The translations under genes and the position numbers were made by a program. Shown here in pieces: positions 45,901 to 60,900 of a DNA stretch of 64,000 nt; position 1 is the first letter of the stretch; every line of letters starts with the position of its first letter. Below the pieces are notes generated by a model. That model was not told where the DNA came from, did not search any database, and saw only the letters and a list, made by a program, of their open reading frames with translations. The stretch is from Plazaster borealis. Taxonomy: Eukaryota; Echinodermata; Asteroidea; Forcipulatida; Labidiasteridae. The stretch is from NCBI GenBank assembly GCA_021014325.1, contig CM037474.1, positions 8,743,130-8,807,129 on the forward strand, in the 5' to 3' direction.

Positions 45901-48900
45901 CAAAATTTGTTCGCTGATATATATGCAAACAAATGTTAAAAAGTCACTCTGGTTCGACACACAATTTAAAATGACAGGAAATTGACTTCTCGCTGGTGCC
46001 CCTAAAAGCAAAACGTTCAGTAAACAAGCGTAAAGGTGCCCACGCAATACCAGGTGCCCACGCAAAACGCTGGTGTGCATGTTAATTAGGTTCTGAAGGC
46101 AGCCGGCCAATAAGAAAATTTGTTACCCGCTGTGTGTACTACATAACATTTTCATATTGGCTGAATTCCTACATAATGTAAGAATTCAGCCAATACGAAA
46201 ATTCATTACTAGCTACATGTAGGAATTCAGCTCGCACATTGTTTCATCATGGTTTCATCAACACTGCAATCGGTAAGACGCACTACTAAAATACCAAAAA
46301 CCTTTCTCGACTAAAAATCTCAAATCTTTTCCAGGCTTTTTGGAGCCTGGTTTTGCCCACAGAAAACATGCAACGACTTGATTCCACTGCGAGTATAATC
46401 TATGTCACTGATTTATGAGTCGTTGGCTGGTTACCAGTGATGTATGCACTATCATAGGGGACAATGGTTGTTAGCTTTTTACTTTGGCCGTGTGAAAGCT
46501 TGCTAAATCAGTCATGCACGATGACAACAAATAAACAATCAGTGGTCGTAAAATCAAGCAACAAATTGCATTTATTTTCCAATCTTTACAAATCAATGGG
46601 CACGCACAGCAGCCTTTTCTGTGGCAGCGCAGGCGATCGTGCAAGCGGTTCTCGGGTCGTACTTGGTCCTTTTTCATGATTGAAAAAATGAAACTATTAA
46701 CAATACTTGAGGATTTTAGAAGAAGAAAACAGTCTTTTGTATGATATTTATTGTTTACAAGCGCCCAGCCAGCTGAAACTTCCATCGCTTCTGAAGTTTT
46801 AACTTACTAATCCGATAAGTTTATTGACACACGTAAATCAAATGTAAACACGTCTCTCATTAAAAAGGATGTGGAATTCCGAGTTTGGGGCTTCAAACTC
46901 AGAAAGGCTTTAATGGAGCATTCCCGTAATGACCTAACTTCACTTAAACAACTTTTACATAGTAGTGTAGAACCATAGAGTAGTAGAACACACTCATTCT
47001 GCTGATGTCCTGCCCATATGCCAAACATGCATCCATAAAAAAACAAAATTTACTTATCTGCAAGCCAGACCCTATGAAAGTTGGTGTGAATTCAGTGACT
47101 CTATGCTACAATGTTTAAAAACATTGCACATGTGTCACATTAAATCACACTTTTTCGTTAATGATGTTCCTAAATGAAACATATAAGGATCTTTGGATAA
47201 GTGGATACAAAGAAGATAAGCATGGGTCTATATTATTGCATTGTATATTGATAAAAGGATGTTTGGCATCCTCACCCGGTGAAGATTGTGCAGGCAGTAA
47301 GGAGCCTGGGGTCTCTTAACTTAGTAACAGAGCCTGACTAGTGTTGTTAATGAGATAATGTGAATTAGTAACATATATTATGAACAAAACAAAAACAATT
47401 GACACTAGGTAAAATTAAGACTATGAAATTCAGTCTAATAAATTACATAAACTTCATTATAAAAACTCTTAAAAGCTACATGTACATTTAAAGATTATAA
47501 GTGAGACTAATTTTCACACTGTGTAATCATAGTTTTTTTTTAATGGAAAAAAGAATTGACATGTGTTTCTAGATCCTTTTTACTCCTCCAATTGCATTGA
47601 ATGATCATCTTGTTTAGCCATTCGGTTGCATGCCTCAAAAAACAATTGACAACTATTGAAAATCAAATATAAAAATAAAGGTGACTGCTTTTAAAGAATG
47701 ATCATCAGGTAGACGAAGTAATTTTGATTGCAACTATACATGTATACATTTTATGTTCTAGGTTTGAAGCAATACATTTACATAATATTACTGGAAGCTT
47801 GTATAAAGTATTGTGTGCTTGTGTTGTGTTAGGCATTGAGGTTTCTGCATGAGAAAGGCATCCCATATGGTCACCTGCATACAGGCAATGTCATGTTAGA
47901 GGGGAATACCTGTAGACTGCTTGACATCGAGAATTCACTGCTGGGTCTGCCATCATACTATCGAGATTTCATCATACAACACAAGAAAATCAAGGTGACA
48001 TTTTGGAGAAGAGGACTATAAGAAAAATGGGAGGAATGGATATTCTGGGATTGCAGAAAACAAAGAATTTACAGAATCTGCCTCTTAATAAAATGGAAAA
48101 AAGGATTTTAATTGGGAGTCTATAAATTTGAAGATTTCATTCAGTGAAAGGTGCAGACCAAAGATAATGTGTTGTTAATTGTTGAGCCTAATTAGTGTCT
48201 TTCCCTCACATGCCCCTCCATGACTATCAATGTCCTGTTGTTTGGTTTATTTAATCATTATCATTCACCAACTTCCCTTCAGAAATTCATACAGGCCTTC
48301 GTGCCCTTCAGTTTGGCCCTAAAAAGAATCTAGTCCAAAAGTGACACACATGTACAGTGAAGAAGCTAGAGGCATTTGTTAGGGGACTCCTGTAACGGGT
48401 TGTTATTGCAGCTATACTTGGATTAAAGTCAAATGAAAATTATACTGGATTTACTGTGGTGAATGCAATTTATGAGTTGCATTGGAGCATTAAAGCAAAT
48501 TTGTAATAGTGTACAGAGTTTATCACACATCTGTTTAGATATAGGCCCTAATACAAATAATCTTAGTATTTTGTTTGATGTTTTCCTTCAGACCACAGAA
48601 GCAGTTGATGTATACAGCTTTGGCCATGTCTTATTTGAGATGGTGTTTGGAATGCCACTACATAAGCATTACAAAGATGACTTCCCTCACACAGTTCCAG
48701 CTCCAGCCAGTGAGTTCATCATTTGTAAATAGTTTTATAAGATATGCTGCTAGTCAAGTACTTTGCGGCAAGTCATAATTGATTAAATGTCTCTACCCAG
48801 TGTGTTCAAAAATGCATCTTGTACAAATTCAATCTGTGTAAGGTTTTTTTTCGAGTAGATGCTCACATTTCCTTAATCAATTAAGCGGTGACAACAGTTG

Positions 48901-51900
48901 TTTTATAAATCAGAATGAATGATGCACGCCTTTTAATATTTTCTTTTTTTTTTGGGGGGGGGGGTGTAGAAACCCTTCATTTTTTAATCAGATTTGATTA
49001 CCTTGGCATACATTTTGAAGGTTGTGAGATCATGATATCACACAACCATCAAAATGTACAGATCACATGCGAATACTATGTGATCTGTGCATGTAAACTG
49101 GGCTTTCAGAGTGGTCATGGACTAAGGGTCTTAGTCTCAGTCTCAGACCTTCAGGTGTAGAGTAAAACACAGCCTGTACACTATTGGAGCATTCTTTTAC
49201 AAAAGAATAGCCAACTAGTAATCCTTTCTTTTAGAAATGTGAAACTGGGGCTGCTCTTGATATTCAAAGTGATATTAAAAGTTACTCAAAGTATTTAAAT
49301 TTTTACAACAGACAAATTTAAAGAAACCTTAACACAGTTTTAGGCATTGATATTGGTTTCTAGTCTGGGTCTTGACACTCTGTGGTTTGTTTCTCTATCA
49401 TGGTCACTTACTACCATTTTAATTTTTCTTACTTTACTTTCAGATTATCTAAGATTCACATACGATACCACAAAGTATTGGTTTTTACACTGCCTCTTAC
49501 ACCAATCCAAATACAATGTACAATTAATGTATGAATAGCTTGCAGTAAATTGGAAAGCTTAGTTTAATGTTACCTTTTTAACATTTTCAATGTATCATAG
49601 AAAATTATAGAAATGTCCTTGGTTTGGATGACAAACACAATTTGGTTTTGTGTACAAAGTGTATGGTGCAACTAGTTTTCACATTTTGTTTGTACTTGAA
49701 AGAGTTAAGTTGTGATTTTGAAACAGAATTTTTGTCTAGATGCAGAAAGAGTAATGAGTGGCTAATTTCGTATACAATTTTTATGAAGAAAAACCCCAAG
49801 ATAAAGTTGATGTTTTGCAGGTGAAAGTTGTCAGTCGTGGCAATGTCATCTATGGCGGGACAGGCAATCCCAAACAATTTCTCTTGAATAACTCACTTTT
49901 ATACCAAATCAACCATTATTTAGTCTTCTTGTGTCCACAAGAAAAATCTATTCAAAAGCATGACTTGACTCTTTCAAGTATTAAAGAAATACGTAAAACA
50001 GGTGCTGACATGGGCATTGCACCATACACTTTGTACACATATTAACTGATTTGTGTTTGTCATCCACATCTGGGACATTTCCATTATTTCCCATGATGTA
50101 TTGAGAATGTTGAAAAGGTTTGTTGATTTATTAATGGATTTTGAAACTTCAATATGAACTTTTTTCGTTTTCCTAATAGAAGCCATTTTCCTTCTTATGT
50201 AGAGTCTGTGCTTGAGTCTATTTTGACTTCTGAATCTTGTAAGAATGGCATGCCTACTATTGATGACCTTCTTGACCACCAGTAAGTAATAATGATAAAT
50301 TCATACATTGATATGTATCTTTTCTCATAATCATTCTTCAATGAGACGTGAATGCATCAGTCCAACTCGTTCCTTACCATAGGCGACTTTAGTTGACTGC
50401 ACCACCTCTTTCTCAACATAGGCGACTTTAGTCAACTGCATTCATACCCCCTATTCAGCTTAATAAACACAACCTGCCATACACTGCACTACATCAGCTT
50501 AACAAAAACAACCTGCCCTTCACTGCACTACATCAGCTTAACAAACACAACCTGCCATACACTGCACTACATCAGCTTAACAAACACAACCTGCCCTACA
50601 CTGCACTACATCAGCTTAACAAACACAACCTGCCCTACACTGCACTACATCAGCTTAACAAACACAACCTGCCCTACACTGCACTACATCAGCCTAACCA
50701 ACACAACCTGCCCTACACTGCACCACATCAGCTTAACAAACACAACCTGCCCTACACTGCACTACATCAGCCTAACCAACACAACCTGCCCTACACTGCA
50801 CCACATCAGCTTAACAAACACAACCTGCCCTACACTGCACTATGTCAGCTTAACAAACACAACCTGCCCTACAGCGACCACATCAGCTTAGCAAACACAA
50901 CCTGCCCTACACTGCACTACATCAGCTTAACCAACACAACCTGCCCTACACTGCACTACATCAGCCTAACCAACACAACCTGCCCTACACTGCACTACAT
51001 CAGCTTAGCAAACACAACCTGCCCTACACTGCACTACATCAGCCTAACCAACACAACCTGCCCTACACTGCACTACATCAGCTTAACAAACACAACCTGC
51101 CCTACAGTGCACTATGTCAGCTTAGCAAACACAACCTGCCCTACACTGCACTATGTCAGCTTAACCAACACAACCTGCCCTACACTGCACTGCATCAGCT
51201 TAACAAACACAACCTGCCCTACACTGCACTACATCAGCTTAACAAACACAACCTGCCCTACACTGCACTGCATCTGCTTAATAAACACAACCTGCCCTTC
51301 ACTGCACCACATCAGCTTAACCAACACAACCTGCCCTACACTGCACTACATCAACCTAACCAACACAACCTGCCCTTCACTGCACCACATCAGCTTAACA
51401 AACACAACCTGCCCTACACTGCACTGCATCAGCCTAACCAACACAGCCTGCCCTACATTGCACTACATCAGCTTAACCAACACAACCTGCCCTACACTGC
51501 ACTACATCAGCCTAACCAACACAACCTGCCCTACACTGCACCACATCAGCTTAACAAACACAACCTGCCCTACACTGCACCACATCAGCTTAACAAACAC
51601 AACCTGCCCGACACTGCACTACATCAGCTTAATAAACACAACCTGCCCTACACTGCACCACATCAGCTTAACAAACACAACCTGCCCTACACTTCACCAC
51701 ATCAGCTTAACCAACACAACCTGCCCTACACTGCACTACATCAGCCTAACCAACACAACCTGCCCTACACTGCACCACATCAGCTTAACAAACACAACCT
51801 GCCCTACACTGCACTACATCAGCTTAACAAACACAACCTGCCCTACACTGCACCACATCAGCCTAACCAACACAACCTGCCCTACACTGCACCACATCAG

Positions 51901-54900
51901 CCTAACCAACACAACCTGCCCTACACTGCACCACATCAGCCTAACCAACACAAAATATGATATTCTGCAAAAGGTCTGTGTAAAGGTTACTCATTCCTAT
52001 TTGAGGAAAACTACAATATAGGAATCTTGTTTAATTGTCAGGTTTTTCAAAGATGTACCAGTAACTGAAGGTCCACAGTTCAGACTGTCCAGTAAGTTGA
52101 AGGAACCACTAAAGATGGCCAAAGAAATGGGTGTAGAGAAACGCCTGAAGTCAGATCAGAAACAGGTAGGATTAGGGGATCTTCAACTGTATTAAACACT
52201 TCAGGGCTCTACTTACCTTAGAATTCTTTGCTTACAGTCTTCTTTCGGCACTTATAGGTTAGCATTCTTCAGGAGAAGACGAGCAGAGTATACTGTTCGA
52301 AACGTCAAGACCAAACCGGCTCTTTTCAGAGCCAACACTCCTCCAAAAGAGATTTTACACATGGTTGTACCCGCAAGTTTACTACTATTTATAGTTACTT
52401 CTTAGCTGTGGTTTTGTCCATGTTCACCCTCCATACCCAAGCTTACCATCATTGGAAAGAGAAAGATTGGATCTTTCCAATGATGGTAAAATATAACGGT
52501 GTTGCTATTATGCAATCACTTCAAATTGGAGTGGAAAGATCCGAAATGACAAACACCTACAGAGCGCCATATGGTTGTGTGCAAAAAAGTGTTTGGGTTT
52601 ACAGAACACACTTGGGAAACAAAGACCAAGAACTTAGACATTTATGGGCTGATTTCAATGATTTTTAAATTATATGAAAGGAAATTCAATAAGTAAGAGA
52701 ATTGTTATTACTTATTATGCTCTAAAATGAAATCTTCAAGGTAATAATAGAGTTTGTAAAATTGATCTTTGAACACAAGCTTCCTGTTGTGTGAGAATTA
52801 TTTATGGTTTATGGTTCATTAAAAACATTCAATTTGGTTGCCAGAGGCAAAATTACATTGAATTTACAATTTTTAAAAAACAATTCAGCATAAACGTGGA
52901 TTAGATTAAGAGAAAGGTTGAGCATTAAACAGTTACGCAAAAATTATACAACAAGTACACACTAAAATCTGAGTGGATAAAAAAGATAGTGTGAACGTTA
53001 TGTTTAAAAACTCACAAGAAACCAAGTGTAAGCTCACTTAAACAAAGATGACCATATGGAAAAAAAGCAGCATATGGAATGCAGCAGTATTAAGTGAAGG
53101 CCATGCCCACATACAAAGAAGTCACATTTATAAACAACAACAAAAAGCAATGAATAACAGTAAACAAAAGTATGCTACATGTACAAAGCAGTACATAATA
53201 ATAAAAGAATTGCAGCAAAGTTAAGAGTTCTCAGTGCTCAGGGCCCCAGCAATTGTTTATGTCAAAAGAACTTGGGGCTGAAAGGGTTAATGAATTGTAC
53301 TGAGAAACATTGTACATATAGAAACAAATAGTGCATTAGGTATAAATGGACGTAATCAGATTGTGCTATTTTCTCCACCAAGAAGTAAATGACATTAGAT
53401 AACTAGGAGGGTGTATTGTGTACGAGTCAGGTCAGCACAGATCTCAACAAGATCAAAGTAGCATAGTGATTTCTCAAATGGTGTCAATCCTATTACCACC
53501 AAAATTTACTTCAGGAATTCTACTTTTATTCGTCAAGGTTTCAAATTGGCGGAGGATATCCACAGCCCATGCCCATCACAATTCAGAAGAAGAGAAGAAA
53601 AAGAGAAAAAAGGCAATGCTCAAGAAGAGGCTGTCAGAGCAACAACTTGACATCAATGAAAGTCAGACAAATGGTGCAAGTAATGGTAGGTTGTTTTTTT
53701 GAACAGCATCTATGGTAGGTTGTTTTTTTGAACAGCATTTTTTTAATAACATTTTTATTTATTACATTTCTTTACCCAGGGTAGGACTGAACAGTTAAAA
53801 CTTGTTTCCATGAGGGCCTGGCAAACATCAAAAGTTACTACAAATAGAACAAAACACCATAATACTGAGGAGAGCTTTTCCCAGCAACAAAGGCGTGCAT
53901 CCGCCCTACCTTTAAGGGGCACTGCCACCAGTTAGCACACACCTACAAAAGCAATGAAATAAATGTACAACAGATATTAAATCATGTTTGTCTGGACCCC
54001 CTTTTTGAATCAAAGAGTAAATGTTATAAAGAAGCTAACAACATTATGACTATTTGCTGAGTACGGGACGGGCAAAAACCAACAGTATGACCATCTCGTA
54101 CAAACCCATTTTTCTCAGAATGATGTCATCAGATGTTTTGGATGTTGACAAATATTGCACTGGAAGGGTATCGAATACAATGGTAATTTACACCATTTTA
54201 ACGTGAGGTTAGAGACTTGTAATTTTTTCCCCACTCACATGAGGACTCTGTCTATTGGAAAATGAGGGCATCATAAAATTGTATTGGTCATTTCCCTTCC
54301 TTTAAAGGTATCATACACGTTTGGTAATGACTCAAAACAAATATTAGCATAAAAACTTACTTGGTAACAAGCAACGGAGAGCTGTTGATAGTATAAAACA
54401 TTGTAGGAACGACTCCCTCTGAAGTAACATATTTTTTGAGACAGAGGTAATTTCTCACTAAAATAATAAAAACTTCTTGCAAGAAGTTTTTATTCCTATC
54501 TGAAAGCACACAAATTTGTACAACAAGGGTGTTTTTTCTTTCATCATTTTCTTGCAACTTCGATGACCAATTGAGCCCAAATTTTCACAGGCTTGTTATT
54601 TTATGCATATGTTGGGATACACCAAGTGAGAACACTGGTCTTTAACAATTACCAAACGTGTTCAGTGCCTTTAAGCATTTGATGAAGTTCCAATTTTAAT
54701 GAAATTAAGGAATTTGTTATTTTCAATTGTACAGGCAAGTTGTTCCATATAATTGAACCATAGCATTCCTTCTTAGCAAATGAAACTTTCAGTAACTTAC
54801 ACGTGGATTGCTAGTTTCAAAGCATACACTTCTGCAAATCGCAAATGAGAAACATAATTACAAATGTCAATGAAATATTTTGATATTTCTTATTTTTATG

Positions 54901-57900
54901 TTAAGGTGTTGCATCAAGTATGAGTAGCCCATCATCAACAGCGCCCTCATCGCCAGCATCAGGTTAGTCACATTATGCTTGTTCATTTATACTGATGTAT
55001 ATATTGAATAGCGATGCCGAATGAAAATACCAATGATTCAACGTTTTTAAATGTTTGATGCAATTTTACAAGCTCAAATGCATTTCCCACGTTTATTGCA
55101 CTTCCCATGTTATATTTCAGTTTTGAAATGAAATAAGGGAAAAGCACTTGAAATAAAAAAAGGAGCTAATAATGGTAGTTACACAATTTAATGAAATAAT
55201 AACAGTTTTGAATAATCATCAAGAACAATTTGTGACTTTTCTGTAGTTAAGAAATCCCATCGTAAACCTCGTAGAAAGCACAGGTGAGAATGAGCATGGC
55301 AAAGTGTGATGCTTTGAATGATACGTGTAAGGGATTCCAGCTTGCATTGTGGGATTGCCTAATAGTTATCGTTAATATCTTACTCTTAACTGGGGGTAGT
55401 GTAGCTTTAAGACTTAATTTGGTTCGGCTTGCCAATATTTATTTTTGGGGAAGCAAAGGACAACACAAGTGCATGCAGGAAAGTATTAGAATTACCAACC
55501 TGTTCTTGCTATGTGTTGCACCTTGTACAGGTTGTACAAAGCTAGACCTATAGTGGTCTTGTTCCCTACTTGTTGGATGGTTACAACTCCATTTCCATAA
55601 TGTGCACGAAACTGCTGTTAGATAGGCTCACTATGCAAACTGAAAGTTGGTTGTGATTACACAAAGCAACGGTTGTAAATATGGAAAAAACATCCTGTAA
55701 ATTAATGGAGGATTGAGAGTTTAATGGTGACATAAGGCAACAGTCTGGCATACTTTACAGGGAGGTCAGAGACTGTCCGGCAGTCTGCAGTTCCATGGAT
55801 CATCTGTGGGGCCTAAATCTCCTTGATATCAAAGGACTGGTCACATTTTATCTCCTTGATATCCAAGGACAGGCCACGCTTTATCTCCTTGATATCAAAG
55901 GACAGGCCACGCTTTATCTCCTTGATATCCAAGGACAGGCCACGCTTTATCTCCTTGATATCAAAGGACTGGTCACGCTTTATCTCCTTGATATCCAAGG
56001 ACAGGCCACGCTTTATCTCCTTGATATCCAAGGACAGGCCACGCTTTATCTCCTTGATATCCAAGGACAGGCCACGCTTTATCTCCTTGATATCCAAGGA
56101 CAGGCCACGCTTTATCTCCTTGATATCAAAGGACAGGCCACGCTTTATCTCCTTGATATCCAAGGACAGGCCACGCTTTATCTCCTTGATATCCAAGGAC
56201 AGGTCATGTTTTATCTCCTTGATATCCAAGGACAGGCCACGCTTTATCTCCTTGATATCCAAGGACAGGCCACGCTTTATCTCCTTGATATCCAAGGACT
56301 GGTCACATTTTATCTCCTTGATATCCAAGGACAGGCCACATTTTATGTCAAAAAACAACAAAACAAAACAATTGAGAGGAACGTTGTACACAGTGGACTG
56401 TTTTCCTTCATTGATATGTTTGATCTTCTGGACATTTCTTTCCTGGTTTTCGTTTCGATGTCAAGCTTATCAGGACAATAACAAATTGGCAAAAAATATA
56501 TTTATTCCTGACCTACTTACCCTATTTTGAAATGGCATGTAATCGGAGGCAGATTATATTTTTATTTTATTTTATTTATTTATCTTTTTAATTTTTGAGA
56601 GTGGGGGGGGCTTAAACAAAATGTGGTTTGGCTGTGATTATATATCCCCCAATTTAATAGCATGTCAGAATTCAGTTTATTGAGATAGACACAAAATGGA
56701 GTGCTATTAATGTAAACAGACTGTCCAAATTGTGTACTGGATGTCACCATGCAAGTGATGAGATGGGCATGCTTTATGCATGTATGCATTTGAAATAAGT
56801 ATGTACTTGACTGAAATTGACTCCTCTTGATCCAAGTTATTTCCAGTGAGATTAACAAGATAATCTTATGGAACTATTTTTGGGTAAGGAATACATACAA
56901 CTCATGAGATGATGGTCCTCATGGTTAGGTGTAATTAGTTGGTGGTTGGCCTTTGTAATAACGGACCGAGCCAAAATTTCATAGTGCAGCAGCACTTACA
57001 CTCAAAGTATTCAGGGGCCAGTTGCATGCTGATTCCAAATCCTGCTATGTGAATATACCCCTATGGGATCAGATTTCAACCATTTATCATATTTATAAAC
57101 TCAACATTTTAATATTTAATAAGCAATTTTGGTAAGGAAGCAATTCAGGAATATGTTCAAAATGTAATGTTTATTTGGACTGATTATGCACATAAGCATG
57201 CCATGACCTCTTGAATGTTTTAATCATAATAATAATAATTATGAAAACTTATTAAGCGCACAAATCCACAAAAGTGCTCATGGCGCTATCATCAAATGTG
57301 AACAGTGTTGTTGAAATGAGCACTTTTTGTGAATAGCCGGGACCGTGTCATACTGTTTATTGATTCCAGATAAAAGCTACAGCAATAGGCAAGGTACATG
57401 TAGCAACCAAAAATAATGAAAAATAAATATATTTACAGATAACTGAACTGGCTACCTTTAACTAAAAGTTTGTCTAATTACTACCCCAAAATGGTAGAAT
57501 GTCTACAGCCATTGAAAATGTATCATCTTTTCATAAAGAATCAAGAAAGAGTACATTTATAATGATGTAGAAGCCAACCTGCAAAACCTAAAGCTTATTT
57601 CACTGTATCTTGCCCCCATTCCCCTGACCATTGTCTTGGCACCCTTTGGTATGTTCCAGTACAAATTGAAATTGTCCTCATAGAGGTGCTTGCTACTCGC
57701 TACTGCCTTTCCCTTACAAGAACAATCTATCAGGCCAGTAATTGTTGTTCTTTTGTGAAAACAGGATACATGCTTGTAATTGGTTAAAGATCCTGCAACA
57801 TTTGTCAGTAATGTCTGGACCATATGAGTACTATATTGAACAACCTCCAGGATCTTGCATATCCATTACCACATTTTATATATTGATTGATAAATTGTTC

Positions 57901-60900
57901 AGTTTATTTGTCTGTCAGTATTAATTGTTTTGGGGTAAGATAAAATTAGTAGTATAGTAAAGTGAAGAATAGTTTAGTATACATCTTGCATTATGTGTTT
58001 ATAAGTTGTGCATATATATGTTCTTTGTTTTATTATCTGTTTTTAGTCTCCTTTGAAGTTTTTGTAAAAGAAATCTCATGATATGTATATGTATCTTGTA
58101 TTAAATTTTCATTACAGAAGCGAGTGCAAAGACGTAAGCACATCAAAGAAAAAGGTTACACAAAATGAGAATGAACATACCAATAGGTGTGTGAGTGTGT
58201 GGTCTTCACCATAGAAGCATGTTTTATGTTCTCTGTTTATTTATGTGGTGTTGGAATAACATTTTTTATTTATGTTTGCATCAGACTTTATAGCTTCTCC
58301 AGCTTTTATGACTTTTTAAATAGTCATGACAGTGCACACAAATGTCATGTTAGACTAATGAATTAATTTACTTACAGTAACACAATAGTAGAACAATACT
58401 GCACTTGTTAAATTCTTTGAATGTGCATTGTGTATTTTTTTTATAATTATATGAGACATTAGATTGGAGGCTTGGCTACTCTATCAATCCACCCTACCTA
58501 CATGTATGTTCTCACTGTGTGAAGCTTTTACAGTGATGTTTATTCCTCCCCTGTGTAGTGAATTGAATGACAGTAGTTTCTTAATAGAAGCGAATGGACA
58601 ACCCTTGCATATTTTCCATACTTCATCTTCAAGTACACCAGTTCCAATGATGTAAACATTTAAATAAAGCGTTACATTGAAGAAACTTATTCAAACAAAT
58701 AGTTTTCTTTCTCGGTTGGCATTGCAATATGATGGTTATAACAATAACAAAAACACAAATATGGCCACCATAACATTTACATTGCCCCTCAATCCTACTA
58801 ACAAAAAAGAGATCTGGAATTGATTTCAGTCAAATACCATACATGTAGTGATCATTGCTTGCATTGATTGGAATTGATGTTCATGCCGTGCTGTATGATT
58901 CAGGAAATTGCATTTTCATGGGAACTGTTTGTACTAAAGTTAACACGTAGCACAAGTGAACAGCCTCAAGCACAAACTAAAGCCATTTAAAAACTTTGTG
59001 CTAAATCAAAACATCTTCAAATACATTTTTGTTTCTTCTGAATGTTTGTGGGAATTGTTTTCTATTCAAAACTTTAAAACATGACATAAAAGTATCTATT
59101 GTCTCTTTTGGAAAAATAATCAAATCCTCTGCAGAAGGACAAACATTGATGACTAAATATTGGCTTCTTATTATTTATCTTTACCCTGTTGGTGCTCAAA
59201 TTAAATTGGTTGTTTTTATTGTACAGGTTGTATCTTGGGATAGTTGCTAGTTGGTATTACATGTAACTGTCCTATATATGCACATCTGCTGCACCAATAA
59301 TGTAATCTTGTTTGTGATTAATTCTGTGTTATTTGGTACTTTTTTGCACTTATTTCAAGATGACAATTTTTGTTCTCATGTAGCATGTGTCCTGGACAAG
59401 TACTTTGCTTTGAATTAATGTTCAGTTATTGTCTTATAATACTAAACATTTGAAAAATAACTCACATTGGAGGTTTTTGGGGTATCATATCTTTCAGAAA
59501 AACCAAAGACATAACCTAACAAAAATTGTTGTCAAGTTTTTATTTGCCTGCATGCACATTTTCATTTAAAAAAGTGTGCCAAATATATATTGCTCCACCA
59601 TTTTCCGCAGGGATCTTGATTTGATTTAATTGTGGATTTTTTTTTATTTATTTAACTTCTTGTGCATATTTAATATGTTAGCAAGGAAGATTGCATTGAA
59701 GAAACAAATGAGATTTAGTGCCTTAGCTTTGATAACAGCTTATCAATAATCTAATGTTGTGAAAATGTGGTGTTCCAAAGTTTGCAAAAATGCACACTGT
59801 AGATTTTACCTGTCATACTTTCCATTCTTTTCATATCGATATAAAAATGCCATTTTCAGCGAGTAGTGAAAATGAGTAGGTAGTGTTACATGTCTACTTA
59901 ATATGTTAATCAAAAGCTGCTGCTGCCGTCTCTCTCATATTTATTTTTTTCAAAAGGAAATTGTTCCACTACATGAACGATGACTTTTCTGTGCTTTGCC
60001 TACAAATACAAATAATTCCCAACCACTTTTTTATCTGGCCTTTCCCGCTGCTTCTTAATGAAACAATGATTTGCCTTGATCTTTGAATAAGGCATGTAAT
60101 TTCAAATACATTTATTCAGTGTACAAATGCATGTTGTTGGGACATTTTGTTTTAGGAAGTCTCCTGTGTGTATTTGTAGCTGCAATATGCACTTAATTCA
60201 GAAATTGCCACATAAATGACCATTAACATATTGCACAATTTTGATTATTTTATGTAGTATTGTGAGATCTATTACCTTCACTCTGAGTCCTCTGTATTAA
60301 AGGGACACGTTGCCTTGGATCGGGCGAGTTGGTCTAAAAAAAGCGTTTGTAATAAAATGCACATGGTCAAAAATCTGACTCCACAAAATGGCCGACCGTG
60401 TTTGTTCACGATGTAAAAGGAAAACCGCAAAATTTCGAGACATATTTGTGTGGATCATTGTATTCTACTTTTAAAACATCTTTCTAACCATATGCATTTT
60501 ATAACAAACGGTTACAAATGCTTTTTATAGACCAACTCGCGCGATCCAAGGCAATGTGTCCCTTAAAACTAGGCAACAAATTCACTTCCCGTTTACCCAG
60601 GCCTGCGTTTACCTCTTGTTTTTGTTCTGTTATTTTTATCTTTTTGTTTGTTTTCACTTCTTATTGTGAATGGTGATGGTCTGGTAACAATAATATATAT
60701 GTGCAAAGCTCATGTAACATTTCTTCATAACTTTACATAAAGTTAATAGAACATAACACATACCGTAAATGAAACTGTTGTTGTGATGTCATCATGCGTC
60801 AAATTACAAAAAAACAAAGATTATGATTTTAAAAATCATACCGCCTGAATTTTATAAGCTCTTTTCACAATCTTCACGTCATATAAAAGGTCCTGAAAAA

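Noticed and set aside
45712..46110. 132-codon minus-strand frame in PXK intron 6
   Set aside because: No recognisable domain, low-complexity composition, no splice-site partners seen; treated as chance.
50457..51957. CRISPR-like array of regular repeats
   Set aside because: The repeats are contiguous with no unique spacers, and the context is a eukaryotic intron.
51107..52021. 304-codon open frame on the plus strand
   Set aside because: It consists of the 39-bp minisatellite in PXK intron 9 read in its stop-free frame; no start context, no domain, and it lies between two firm PXK exons.
55795..56530. Three long open frames (228, 235 and 192 codons) on both strands
   Set aside because: All are readings of the 33-bp minisatellite. 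The unit length is divisible by three and the unit has no stops in those frames.
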